A stretch of DNA of 64,000 nucleotides from assembly GCA_013396915.1 (NCBI GenBank), contig VWZL01000298.1, positions 782,695 through 846,694 of the forward strand. The letters run 5' to 3'. A program made the position numbers and the translations under genes. The notes below the pieces were generated by a model that did no database searches, was not told the DNA's origin, and saw only the letters and a list, made by a program, of their open reading frames with translations. Of this stretch, positions 40,742-51,801 are shown piece by piece (position 1 is the stretch's first letter; every line of letters starts with the position of its first letter). The stretch comes from Stercorarius parasiticus (taxonomy: Eukaryota; Chordata; Aves; Charadriiformes; Stercorariidae).

Positions 40742-42025
40742 GTTGGTATTTCTAATGATCCTTAATGGTACCAGATCTCCATTTTATAAGGTTACATTTG
40801 AGGATATTTTCCCTGTCCACAGCTTTCCCATGGTGTACTTTTTTTATATTCATCAGCTTTAAAAGATATTCCCCAAATCTGCTTTTGAAAACCAAATACA
40901 TTTGCTTGGAGGACGTGTGTTAGATTGGTTCTCTATTTTATTCATAGCCTTGAGTCAACAGACTCAAGTGTCTCGGTGGTCTTGGTTTGTCTTGGTGGAA
41001 AAGCCTGTATAACCAGTTCTTATTTCCTTGCTGTGCCTCACTTTGGGGTAGTGCAGTTCCTGGGTAGTACTGAGGCTGGAACAAGTAGGGCAGGCATTGG
41101 GGATGAGCTTAGTTAATCTAGTTTTCTCTAAATGCCTGTGGAACCATGTTCTAATAGATATTCTGATCATTCTTTGAGGTGTACTTACTATTCCATCTTT
41201 GTAATGTGTAGTTTATACTTCAGGTCTCTTTGAATAAATTTAGACTGACTTTTACCACCTCTATGAGACTGATCGTATACGCACTATAAATACCTTTCTG
41301 TTTCCACCAAAGTCAGTTTGGATTTTGTATTACAGCATTTCTTTAATAGATCCAGTATAATATTTAGTGCTTTTCTCCTTCTTTTTCTTCTTTTTTTTTT
41401 TTAGAATTCTTTCTTTTCCTTTTTTCTCTTTTCTCTTTGCTTTCTGTAACATATTTAGTGTTCTTAAGTGTCATGACAGTAATGCCCATGTTAAGGTGTC
41501 ACGGTCACCCACCTATGTTTTTCTGCTTGTGAATGGATGTTCACTCATCTAAGGAAAATGGAGTATAGGTGTCCAACAACTGATAGAATCTGCTTTCAGT
41601 GTCTGCATGTTCTGTGCTTGTTGAGTGTTCCACAAAACTGATATCATGTGAAGTGGTGTTTTTACGAAAGAGGGCATGCTCGATGTAATTCATTATCCAT
41701 GTAGTAGATCCAAAAAAACCACATTTTAACCATTAGCCTTTAGTTTGCTAGATTTTATAGATTTACCTAAATATGTAAGATCATTATTTGTCTAAATATT
41801 AGTAATTTAGTATTTCTCTGCATGTCAGTATCTCGATATGCATAAACACATCTGTATTAAAAACTTGTCAAACCTCTGCATAAAAATCTTCATGTGGAGA
41901 AATGAATTTTGTATTTTGGTTGTATTTCTGACTTTTATTTTATGATCACTTGTTTATAGTTCTAAGCACAGTAGCAGAATAATGTTGAGACTTTTCCAGT
42001 TATAACAGGACTAATTTCTATTCAG
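40742..42025. other. ZNF236 intron
   Basis: About 1.3 kb with a pyrimidine-rich stretch at 41375-41440. No repeat family or exon recognised. Confidence 0.7.
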
Positions 42026-42178
42026 GCCAAGATCTTATTCAGCATAATTCTGGAAGTGGTGATCTGAATAGTGGCTTAAGGCTGACGGCGCCAACCATCA
42101 ACAGTCAGACTACAGGTGCTACGTTAACTATAAGCAATGACCAGCTTCTTTCTCAGGGCACTTCACTAAATGCTCCAG
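42026..42178 (+). CDS. ZNF236: ZNF236 exon: S/T/Q-rich region, part 4
   Basis: Residues 1353-1403: GQDLIQHNSGSGDLNSGLRL, TAPTINSQTTGATLTISNDQ, LLSQGTSLNAP. The ATLTI motif repeats the pattern of neighbouring exons. Phase 1 at both ends and 153 bases long, so skippable in frame. The donor G|GTACAC is poor beyond the GT. The coding frame is open and the acceptor (TTCTATTCAG) is good. I recall this stretch less well from human, so conservation is uncertain. Confidence 0.85.
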
Positions 42179-43477
42179 GTACACAGACAGTGATTTTTCT
42201 AATTAAAAATAATAGCATTTTGTTAAAATAAATATTAGACCAGGTAACTAAATCTGAAATGGTGTAACTTTGCACTTTACAATTCATGAACGACATGGCT
42301 TTGTGTGTTTTCTCACTAGTTTTAAATTGTTATGCCAATTTAAACGCTCTCTGCTCCATATAGTAAGAAGAAAACGAAAACAAGAAGACATACCTAAAAT
42401 TAGTACTTTAAAAACAGTTACAGGAAGATTGAAGGACTATTTCTGTAAATTGGAGGATGAAGAAATAATATCAAACTTGCTCTAGTATTCAAATGTTGAG
42501 ATTTTAAATATATATATGAATTTCTACTTATGGCTGTTTGTATATACACACAAATGCATGCGCGTATTTATAGTTGTTCATACTTCCAATCAGTGCCACA
42601 GGTAGCATTGGTTGCAACAGGTTGCACTAATACAGACTTATTAATGATATGTAAATAATTTTCTTCACTCTTACGCATACTTAAATTTTCTCTATCTTCC
42701 TTTTCCTTTTGTGTGTCTCCTTTCATAGCTTCCCTTAGTGCTCACATAGATCTATAAAGCAAATCTCCTTTAGTGTCATACTGGGCAAGGCCTACCCCAG
42801 AGTATGCTGTAAGATCTGAAGGTTAAGGCATGTTCTTGTGTAACGAAATAGTAAATGGAATAGTAAAAACAGACAGTTGCATTATCTCATCTTCTTAGGT
42901 TTTTGATGCTTGTCATAAACTCAGAGCTGTGAGGCCTCTAGTCGTATGTTAGAGAATCTATAATAAACTATTATACAGATATTATAATCAAACTGTCATG
43001 AAATACCTATTAATAGTAAACTGGCCTTTTTTGCTGTTACGGATTATTGATTACATTGCAAGGACAGGCTGGGATTGTTCGGTTATGGAGTTACCGAATT
43101 TTGGTATTACTGCCATGAGGCAACGTATATTTCATTGAGAATTCTAAAAGTAGTCAGACTGTAGAAATGTGTAACGTGAGGCTTCTTCAGGTGTCTTCTT
43201 GGCAATGAGTCATCTCCCATACACTGTGTTATAAAGTTACTGCTTTGCAGTATGATGTCTATCAAGCTACATTTAGATGTAATTTTTCTAATTTTATCAT
43301 CTGACTCTCTGAGAATTTTTGACACGAGATTAGCTGTTTAACTGATCTATTTGCTTCCAAAACAGAAAGACCTCGCAAATGAGAAATAGGAATTATTAGG
43401 TTCACTTAAAATAAGCTTGTAGTTAAGAGTTTATGCATGTAACAGCTTTTTTTTTTAATATTTTGCATATGTTCCAG
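42179..43477. other. ZNF236 intron
   Basis: About 1.3 kb, AT-rich; short TA and CA runs near 42510-42555. No repeat family or exon recognised. Confidence 0.7.
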
Positions 43478-43668
43478 AACTTAATACAACAGGTGGAACA
43501 AACCTTCCTTCAACAACACCCATATCTCAGTCTGCAGTTTCTGCCCAGAATTTGGTAATGTCTTCATCAGGAGTTGGAGGAGATGGTAGTGTCACCTTGA
43601 CTCTTGCTGACACTCAGGGAATGTTGGCAGGTGGTCTTGATGCAGTTACACTTAATATCACTTCACAG
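43478..43668 (+). CDS. ZNF236: ZNF236 exon: S/T/Q-rich region, part 5
   Basis: Residues 1404-1467: [20 protein letters not shown], then [39 protein letters not shown] and a final Q. Close to human as remembered. It holds two more motif copies (SVTLTL, AVTLNI). Entry phase 1, exit phase 0; donor GTAAGA. A CR1 copy begins only about 13 bases after the exon end. Confidence 0.96.
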
Positions 43669-43681
43669 GTAAGAAATTCAC

Positions 43682-43856
43682 AGGTTGCCCAGAGAGGTGG
43701 TGGAAGGCGTTGCCCTGGAGGTGTTCAAGGCCAGGCTGGATGGGGCTCTGAGCAACCTGATCTAGTGGGAGGTGTCACTGCCCAGGGCAGGGGGGTTGGA
43801 ACTAGGTGATCTTTAAGGTCCCTTCCAACCCTAACGATTCTATGATTCTATGATTC
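43682..43856 (+). mobile_element. CR1 LINE, short 3' end, sense orientation
   Basis: Begins AGGTTGCCCAGAGAGGTGGT and ends in the CR1 hallmark tail ATTCTATGATTCTATGATTC after GGTCCCTTCCAACCCTAA. Only about 175 bases remain, the usual extreme 5' truncation. It lies just inside the intron after the preceding ZNF236 exon, outside the six-base donor consensus. Confidence 0.95.
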
Positions 43857-44511
43857 GAAATGCTTTTCTGAACTGACAGATAACCCAACAGTACTCTTAT
43901 TACAGGGCAGGAATTGGAGATTTTGCTTCGAAAGTAATTTTGTCCTGTAAACACACAGTACTTGAAAATTCAGTTACCTTTCCTTCTTTCTGCCAACAGT
44001 GCGTGCACATTGGCATCTAGAAACGTAAACTAGTTAACCAGAACTACAGATAAATTTAGCATTTTTTTTTCAATGAACACACAGGATCTACTGTTTCAAA
44101 CATTGATTGAGATCAGTTTTTAGTGATAACTAAACTCTGTACTTCCTCATCACTATTCAGTAATATAGCTTATTATTCCTAAACTTTTTATTGTTTAACC
44201 TGGTAAACTTTTCTTCCTTGTGAACTTGAAAGTTGAAGAGCAGTTGTGACAGTTCCTTTCACAGCAAATAACAGGATAGAATCTAAATTAAATTGACTGT
44301 CTGTAACAGGTAGCATTATAAGAAATTTTATAAGAATAGTGCTGTATGGCTATCATCTTCCCAGTGGATTTAGCATTAGTTTAATTTTTAGCATAATTTA
44401 AGATGTTTGTGGTATCATCAATTGAGGCCTAAAATTAATTTACATTACTACAGTTAGCTGTTTAAATGCAGTTATTCTAAACTTTATTTTCTTTTCTCCC
44501 CTCTTTGACAG
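43857..44511. other. ZNF236 intron remainder
   Basis: AT-rich, ending in a strong pyrimidine tract (CTTTTCTCCCCTCTTTGACAG). Nothing else was recognised. Confidence 0.75.
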
Positions 44512-44643
44512 GGTCAGCAGTTCCCTGCTATACTCACAGATTCCAGTCTCACTAGCCAAAGTGGGTCAGGCTCACAGCAAGTCATACTGGTGAGCCATAC
44601 ACCTCATTCAACATCTGCAAACTCTGATGAAATAACATATCAG
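44512..44643 (+). CDS. ZNF236: ZNF236 exon: S/T/Q-rich region, part 6
   Basis: Residues 1468-1511: [39 protein letters not shown], then EITYQ. Phase 0 at both ends, 132 bases, donor GTAGGT. Matches the human segment with QQFPALLTD and VILVSHTP. Last exon before the C-terminal finger cluster. Confidence 0.95.
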
Positions 44644-47600
44644 GTAGGTACAATATATTTCTGTATCTTTTGTGGGTAAAGAACATCATTTAGTCAAAAT
44701 ACTGGAATGATTCCTCTATATCCTGAAGCAGGAAGGCTGATGTCATTCCCAAATAAGAGTATTGGGAAGAGGTTCATTGTGACTTCCTAGTCACCCAGAT
44801 CATGTTTTAAGTTTTGAGTTAAAAACACTTTTTCAAATACAAAGAAGAAATGCAATTAATAATGTGTTTCTTTCTACAGATTACATAACCATGCTCCCAA
44901 CACAGACTGCTACAAAATTTTCCAAATAAGTTTGTATAATAATTTTTTGTTTGTAGATAATATGTAGTTTGTAGATAATAGAAATAGACAAAGTTGAGAG
45001 CTGTGGAAAAAGATAGCACCTGCTGCTACGCTTTTTCCATTCTCTTTTTGTAACCAAATTGCTTTAATAGTGGAGTAACATAAAGTCTTTTCAACCCCTT
45101 ATGTATTTGAATTTCAGTAGAAACTTTTATGTATGCAATATAGTATTAATATTAGAAAAAGTAGTTTTGACTTCTCTTGTTGAAGGCAAAATGAATGTTT
45201 TCAACCAACCTTGTAATGCAAGCTCTAAAATTGGAAAAATGGGAGAGGCAGATGGTGACCCACAATCAAGTGAAGAAGTGGCGGACTGGACCGGCAAGCA
45301 AAGGGCAAGATGTGGGCAAATTGTAGCTCATAGGCAAGAGAAACCTCAAAAATAATAACTGAAGGGAGGGGTCCCACCTAAAGTGTATGTATATGGATAA
45401 AGGTGTTGAGCCGACAGCGTAATAGAGGAGACTTCAGTGCTCTTTGAAAAATTGTCACAACCAAGTGTCGCTCAGAAGTGCCTGTACACTGATGCACGCA
45501 GCAAGGGGAACAAACAGGAGTTGGAGGTCGGCATGCAGTTGCAGGGCTGCGATCTCTTTGGAATGAGAGACAGCTCACACAACTGAAGCGCTGCTGTGAC
45601 TGGATTCAGGATCTTTAGGAAGAACAAACTGACAAGACAGCAGCAGGAATGCACGGAGTTCTGCCTGGATGATGAGCCAGCTGAGACCTTCTAGGTAAGG
45701 ATTGGCAAGCAGACAGCATGGGTGACACTGTCGTGAATACTAGCAGTCTGCTACAGATTGCCTATCGGGAAGAAATGGAGGATGAGGCTTTCATCTTGGT
45801 CTTGGCCAGCCTGCCCATCTTGAGTAGAGGAGTTGGCCTAGATGATCTCAAGAGGTCCTTTCCAACCTAAACAAATCTGATTTGCAGTCTCTGGTCCACA
45901 TGGGTTACTTCAATGTGCCTAAGATCTGCTAGAAGGGCAACAATAATAACTTGCTGATATAGATGACTGAGAAGCCAGCAAGCAGAAGTGTTCTTCATGA
46001 CCTGATACCTGGAGAGAAGGAAGAACTGGTCAGGAATGTGAAGGTCAGGCAGTGACCATGAGATTGTGGAGCTCAGGATCCTGAGGGAAGATAATGAGGT
46101 AAATAGTGGGATCACAGTCCTGGGCATCAGCAGAGCAGACTCTGGTCTGCTTGCAGATCTGCTTGGAATAATCATATGGTAAGCATAACTGGAGAGAAGG
46201 AGAACTAGAAGAGCTGGTTGATTTTAAATGTTGTCCTCAAAGCTCAAGAATGGTCAGTCCTGATGTGTAGGTAGTCAAACAAAAGCGACAGGAGGCCAGC
46301 ATGGGAGGAACAAGGAGCTCCTGACAAAACTCAGACATAAAAAAGGAAGCACATGCAAGCGGAATCAGGATCAGATGACCTTGAAGGAGTACAGAGACAC
46401 CATTCAAGGAGACAGGGATGAGATTAGGAAATCCAAAGCCCACCTGGAGCTGAATCAGGCAAAGCATAACACGAAGGACTTTTACAGGTATATCAGCAGT
46501 AAAAGGAAGATGAGTTGGCCTGCTACTGAATGGGGCAGGGGACCTGGTGACAGAAGATTTGGAAAAGGCTGATGTACTGAGTGTCTCTTTTGCTTCATTT
46601 TTACTGGTAAGATTTGTCTTCTGCAATCCTGGATCACCGAGATCGGTGGGAAAGGGTGGAGCAGTGAATACTTATGCTCAGTAGAGGAGAATCATACACA
46701 AATTCATTGGTGATGGGGTGCACTCAGGAGTGCTCAGGTAGCTTGCTGATGTTACCATGAGACCACTGTCAATTATCTTTGAAAGGTCTTGGTGATCAGG
46801 AGAGTTTTCCTGAGGAGGGGAAAAAGCAAAAGGTACTCCTGCCTTCAAGAAGGGCAGGTTGGAAGATCTGGGGGAAGTACAGGTCAGTCACCTTGTCCTG
46901 GTTTGAGGTACCTCAATCCCTGGAAAGGTGACAGAGAAATTAATCCTGGAGAGTGTTACCAAACGCTAGGGACAAGAAGGTGATAGCAGGGACTTATGGA
47001 GGCGAAAACATGCCTAACTGACCTGAGAGCCTTCCACAATGAGATCACTGGCTTGGTGGATGAGAGGAGCAGTGGATGTGGTTTGTCTTGACTTTAGTAA
47101 GGTGTTTGATGTTGTCTCCCATAACCTCCTCATAGGCAAGCTGATGAAGTATGGGCTAGCTAAATGGAACAGCGAGGTGGCTTGAAAATTGGCTGAACTG
47201 CTGGTCTCAAAAGGGTTGTGATCTGTGGAACAAAGTCCATCTCAAGGCCAGTCATTAGTGGTGGTCCCCTGGGTTCAAATACTGGGGCCAGTACTGTTCA
47301 TTAATGTTCTTCGTTAGTGATGTGCATGGTGGGAAAGAGTGCTTGTTCAGCAGGTTTATAGGTGATAGAAAACCGGAAGGAGTGGTTGACAGACTGAATG
47401 GATGTGCTGTCATTCAGAGGGACCTCAACAGGCTAGAGAACTGGGCCAACATGAATCTCACGAAGTTCAACAAAGGGAGGTGAAAAATGCCCTTTCTCTG
47501 GTGAATAATAACCTGTTGCACTAGTACACGCTTGCTGCAAAGGCAGCCAACAACATCCTAGGCTGCATCAAGAGAAGTGTTGCCAGCAGATCAAGAGGGT

Positions 47601-49001
47601 TCATCTTTCCCCTCTTCTCAGTACCAGTGAGAATACATCATCTGGAGGGCTCTGTCCAGTCCTGGGCACCCCAGTACAAGAGAGACATGGATATACAGGA
47701 GTGAATGCAGTGAAGGGCTACAAAGATGATGAAGGAATTGAGCATCTGATTTAGGCGGATACCTGAGCGTGCGCTAGGGATATTGGACTAGATAATCTCA
47801 AGGCATCCCTTGCAACTTGAATTATTCTATTAACCTCTTAAGTGTATAATTTTTACATTTGCCTATATTTATGTTTGTGAGTTCTGACCAATTTTAGTGT
47901 TCAAATACGCTGTTAAGATCGATGTTCTAAAATTCAACATGACCATATTTTCTTACTCTTTAGAATTGGAAACTGGATTTTTTTCTTATCACTCTATATA
48001 TGCTTTCATAAATCAGGGTGTTAATTCATAAGGCTTAGAATAATGTCATCTGTAAAGGGTGTCAGTGTCTGAGTAACACTACTGTAACTGTAAAAATGTA
48101 ACACTAATGTAAACTAGTTTTTCTGTCATTCTGTGAAATGTTGTGTGTTTAATCGTGATGACTACATTAATTGACCTTTCAAGATTTCTGCCTTTTCTCA
48201 AGAGGTTCCACACGCACAATTTTTTTTATCATTCCTTCCATATGTTTTATACTGTGTCTTTGCTTTCTAGTATGGATAATATTTTACTATGTTTTGTATT
48301 TTTTCAAATTTAGTTCATTCTGAATAATTCACTTAGTTCTACTTCCTTTTGTTCATCTTCATTGATTTCTTTCTATAATCTATAGTATTGAAGATTCTTT
48401 TGTATCTATAAAGTTGAAGGAGTTTTGTGTTACTTTATTTGAAGAAAGCAAAGTTTTTCCAAACATCCTCATTGATTTTTTTTTTTTAAAAAAAGGCAGA
48501 AAAACTTCATCCAAATCCTATCAACCTTTCTTTGTGTTTCAGCATTTCTGAAACTTTGTTGGTAGCTTGGAGCTTTACTTTCTTACGAAAATAGTCCCTG
48601 ATGAAGAAATGAAATAAATGGAAAATATTATTCTCTGTAAAATCAGAGATGCTTTCTTTTTTGTCTGAAATGTTTTTGACTTTGAATTTTGTTTGGTGAG
48701 AATCACGTGAGATGCTTAGGAAGATAAAACTGAGTATAGGAAAATATTTATACAAGCACATTCTATTTATAGTGCATAAATGAATTTGATCATAGTTATA
48801 ATCTTTTTTCTTAAAATACATGTATGTGTCATTATTAAGAGCAATGAAATACAGATTCATGTTTACAGACAACTTAATTATTACCTTTGTGTTGTTAAGT
48901 TGCTTGCAAGTACTCTCCACGTTGAGGTAGATTTTGAAAAATAAATCAGTTGTGCACGTGCCTATGAAATTATTTGACAGTGTTTTTGTAAATTGTTATA
49001 G
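44644..49001. other. ZNF236 intron largely made of CR1
   Basis: A 4.4 kb intron of which about 2.6 kb is a degraded CR1 element. The flanks (44.65-45.2 and 47.84-49.0 kb) are AT-rich without recognised exons. A 137-codon open frame at 48.5-48.9 kb on the - strand has AT-driven composition (K, N, F, I) and no family signature. Confidence 0.7.
45236..47833 (+). mobile_element. CR1 LINE, long but heavily decayed
   Basis: From left to right, degenerate pieces of CR1 ORF2 can be read: an endonuclease start near 45480 (YTDARSKGNKQ-like), the endonuclease SDHEIVE motif near 46052, the FYRYIS segment near 46480, reverse-transcriptase text near 47290-47480 (FINxL, FxDDxK and RDLxRL remnants), the RT C-terminal part near 47550-47740, and a CR1-like 3' end near 47785-47830. 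Stops and frameshifts are frequent. An extra CR1 3'-end-like piece (GGCCTAGATGATCTCAAGAG, near 45835) interrupts the order, suggesting nesting. Edges are approximate. Confidence 0.88.
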
Positions 49002-49199
49002 GTGACAGAGGTTTCTCCTAGTGTGACTAAAAGCAGTCAAGCAGAAAAAGAAGGTCGCGTGCACCAGTGTTTTGAGTGTAGTCAAACCTTTTCTTCTGCC
49101 ACCATGTTGATGCACCATAGTAAAGAGGTTCATGGCAAAGAAAGAATACATGTTTGCCATGTCTGCAATAAAGCCTTTAAGCGGGCAACACATCTCAAG
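49002..49199 (+). CDS. ZNF236: ZNF236 exon: fingers 21 and 22
   Basis: Opens [20 protein letters not shown], then finger 21 ([22 protein letters not shown], with H-x4-H) and finger 22 up to HLK ([15 protein letters not shown]). Residues 1512-1577. Phase 0 at both ends; donor GTATTT is sub-optimal. The next exon supplies EHMQTH to finish finger 22, as in human, confirming the join. The HGKERIH linker is non-canonical. Confidence 0.95.
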
Positions 49200-49751
49200 G
49201 TATTTGGTAATAACAATTGGTTGATCTGTTAACTCATTCTTTTGTTTTGGACTTTTTGTGATTATTAATAAAAGGTACCTATTATCCCTTTACCTTTCCT
49301 TTCCTTTTACAGTGTGAGAGGTGTGCATCTGAGAGAGGGAGTCTAAATGATAATGTATACACAGATAGAGAACTCTTTCCTGGAGCGTGGAGAGGATTTT
49401 AATGCATGTATTGACTACAGAATAAAAAACGTGAATGCCTGTCATGGAAATAATGGTGCCAGAAAAAGATTGCACTTGCTTTATTTGCTTATGTATGTCA
49501 TCACTACTAATCCTGACTTCCAGATACGCTTTAGGAATCATAGGAAGCTTTCTGCTTTGCCCTCTACTCTTTGCATCTAATTTTTAGATGCTCTGTCTTG
49601 TGAGTACAAGTGATATCTTCAGAAGAAGCATTTGTTTTAAAATATTTTTACACTGCTGTTGTCTAGTGATATCTTTTACGTAATTTTCTCTAGATTATGA
49701 GCAACCTGATTTTGTTTTTAAGTTTTAATTAGGTTATAGAATGTTCATGTT

Positions 49752-49870
49752 AGGAATATTGGGCTGTAGTAGACAAGTGATCTGTCCAGGCCAGTATCCT
49801 ATCTCTGAGAGATACCAAAAGGCAGTGATTTGAAGAAGTGCTTCAAGAAAAGAGCAAACATGCATTATAA
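49752..49870. mobile_element. Old interspersed repeat scrap (tentative)
   Basis: Reads AATATTGGGCTGTAGTAGAC, then GATCTGTCCAGGCCAGTATC, CTATCTCTGAGAGATACC and GAAGTGCTTCA. The order GGGxxxGAC, CCAGTATCCT(A/G)TCTC, ATACCA, GTGCTTCA matches the family suspected at 14.2 and 35.5 kb. Highly diverged. Confidence 0.4.
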
Positions 49871-50159
49871 CTTTCCCAGAATTTTGACAGCTTCCTCGAA
49901 TTCATAGCAGGAAATTTCTGGAGACAAAGGCAATGTCTTTCTATTAGGTAGCTCTTAGGAGAGCTTTTAAATAGATTTCCTTTCACTTCAGTATCATATT
50001 TTAAGGAAATATACCCCATTTGTGAAGTTCACCCCACTCGAGTGACCATGTGGGTCAGCCAGAGTATTGGTCCTTGGGGAAACTGTGACAAAATGAGGTG
50101 GTGTGAAACTGTTAACCTCTGGTTTAGAAGAAATTTTCCAGAAAAAAAATTTTAAACAC

Positions 50160-51180
50160 AGTATTGATAATTGTTTACCTGTAAATAATGATAGCAAAAC
50201 CCCCAGATATCAGCCTCTCCTTCATTTATTTTCTTGGAACTGGCTGATGTTACATTTTTTCTGTAATTAAACCTTCGAGAGTGATGAGGAAGTTCCAACA
50301 GTTTCTTTTCCCATATAGACATACTCAAACCAGAGCAACCAGCTAAGTTTTGGAACGCTTCATCAAAAATAAAGTTTGCAATTTGATACAGCTGATCCTG
50401 TGCAAGCACTGTTGCTTTCTTTCAGCCAGCATAAGGGTTTGATCTTTATCTGTTCAACCGGTGGCTATGAAAGCTGACAAGTCTTGTTTCAGGAAAGCTT
50501 TCTCTGTATCCTGTACAAACCCAATCCATGATTTCTGATGATGAAAGTAAAAAATGAATCTCCAAATCATCATTTTTCAAGTTTAGTGAGGAGGAAGAGA
50601 AGGTGTTTTAGGCAAAAAACTGATTCCATTTACTGCCTGTCCATCGCGTCCTAAAAGAAATTCAGCCTCTTCATAAAACTCATTTCTTCATTAAGGTGTT
50701 CCAGAATATCAGCTCTGAGCATCCTTTAACAGAAAGTTCAACAAAAATAAATGAAACCACGGCTTTGGGCTTAAAGTTTTGGGGAAGGGTTCAGTATTCA
50801 GTGATCTCTTACTCAGGGCCTTCATTTTGTACTGATGATATTCTGGAGATCACCAAAAGTATTAAGAGCACTGCTGAACTTCAGGCTTTCCAGAAAGACC
50901 ATAGGAGATCATGGTACCAGTGTTTAGATGGTGGTATATAACTGTATTTGTTTTTCCGAAGGCATCAGTACCAGCAGTTTCACAGTTCTCCGCAAGAAAA
51001 GGTTTTTTTCATAAGTTATGTACATACGCACAAACACAACTGTAGTGTCAAAAACTTGCAGTCCCTTGTCTTCAGTTCCTCTTCTGATTTTGGTGACTGT
51101 CCTGATTTTACAACTTCAGAGAGGAGAATCTCAAGAAATGGGCAATGACTAAACTGTCCAAATCTAAATCATTAGATGGT
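50160..51180 (-). pseudogene. Decayed coding-like tract, unidentified (possible retropseudogene)
   Basis: Read on the - strand from right to left it shows protein-like segments in shifting frames: SEVVKSGQSPKSEEELKT near 51110, FYEEAEFLLGRDGQAVNGIS near 50660, then one long frame with NLKNDDLEIHFLLSSSEIMD near 50570, two stops near 50430-50455, and LYQIANFIFDEAFQNLAG to GEADIWGFCYHY (about 50390-50185). The composition is varied and not AT-driven, and the frames follow one another without introns, as in a processed copy hit by stops and frameshifts. I could not name the parent gene. A chance run of frames remains possible. Confidence 0.4.
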
Positions 51181-51732
51181 GGAAATACCTGCAAGCTGAC
51201 TGTAGATAGTAAATAAAGCACGGACATTATTCTGAGATGAAAATAGAATGAGGTTGTGATCTTATTAAAACAATGAAATGAAACAAGCTTTTCATGGCCA
51301 TACTTTCAGAGGTGGTTACAATTAATATTTCAAGATAGGTGGGGCAGAAGAGTTACATACCAATGCATGAGTCGGGGGGTAAAGAGCCCTCTCAAAGAAT
51401 GTTTCCTATTCTTATTTTCTCGTTAGAGAGTGCTCGTTTGGGACCCCAAGATATTTCCTATCTGAAAAATACAAGAATTACACAAATAAACTTGTAAAAC
51501 ATCATATGAACAATCAAAGAAATACTTAGTATGTCTATAAAGAAGTGCTTGCACTTCAGAGCATTGTATTCCCATGAATTGTTTTCAAAAGCATATATTT
51601 TACAGGAAAAGTATAAGGGATTATTGGCAGATCAGTGGAACAGACTTGCATCACAAACTGTTTCTTCAGAGAAAGGTGATAGAAAATTTTATGGCGGCTA
51701 TCTGGATGCTCTCCTGTTTGTTTTCAAGTAGG

Positions 51733-51801
51733 AAATGGGTGGGGAGGTTGTTGGGGTTTTGTGTTTGGGGTTTTTGTTGTTTGGGGTTGGGGTTTTTTTT
51801 T
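51733..51801 (+). repeat. G/T-rich low-complexity tract
   Basis: Contains several GGGG runs spaced by T-rich loops (TTGGGGTTTTGTGTTTGGGG, then TTTGGGGTTGGGGTTTT). The spacing meets the usual G-quadruplex pattern. No functional evidence. Confidence 0.75.

Noticed and set aside
45867..46626. Open frames of 102 and 129 codons on the - strand
   Set aside because: They are antisense to the decayed CR1 ORF2, whose protein motifs read on the + strand.
48507..48920. 137-codon open frame on the - strand
   Set aside because: The composition (K, N, I, F, Y) is what AT-rich DNA gives, there is no family motif, and it lies within a ZNF236 intron.
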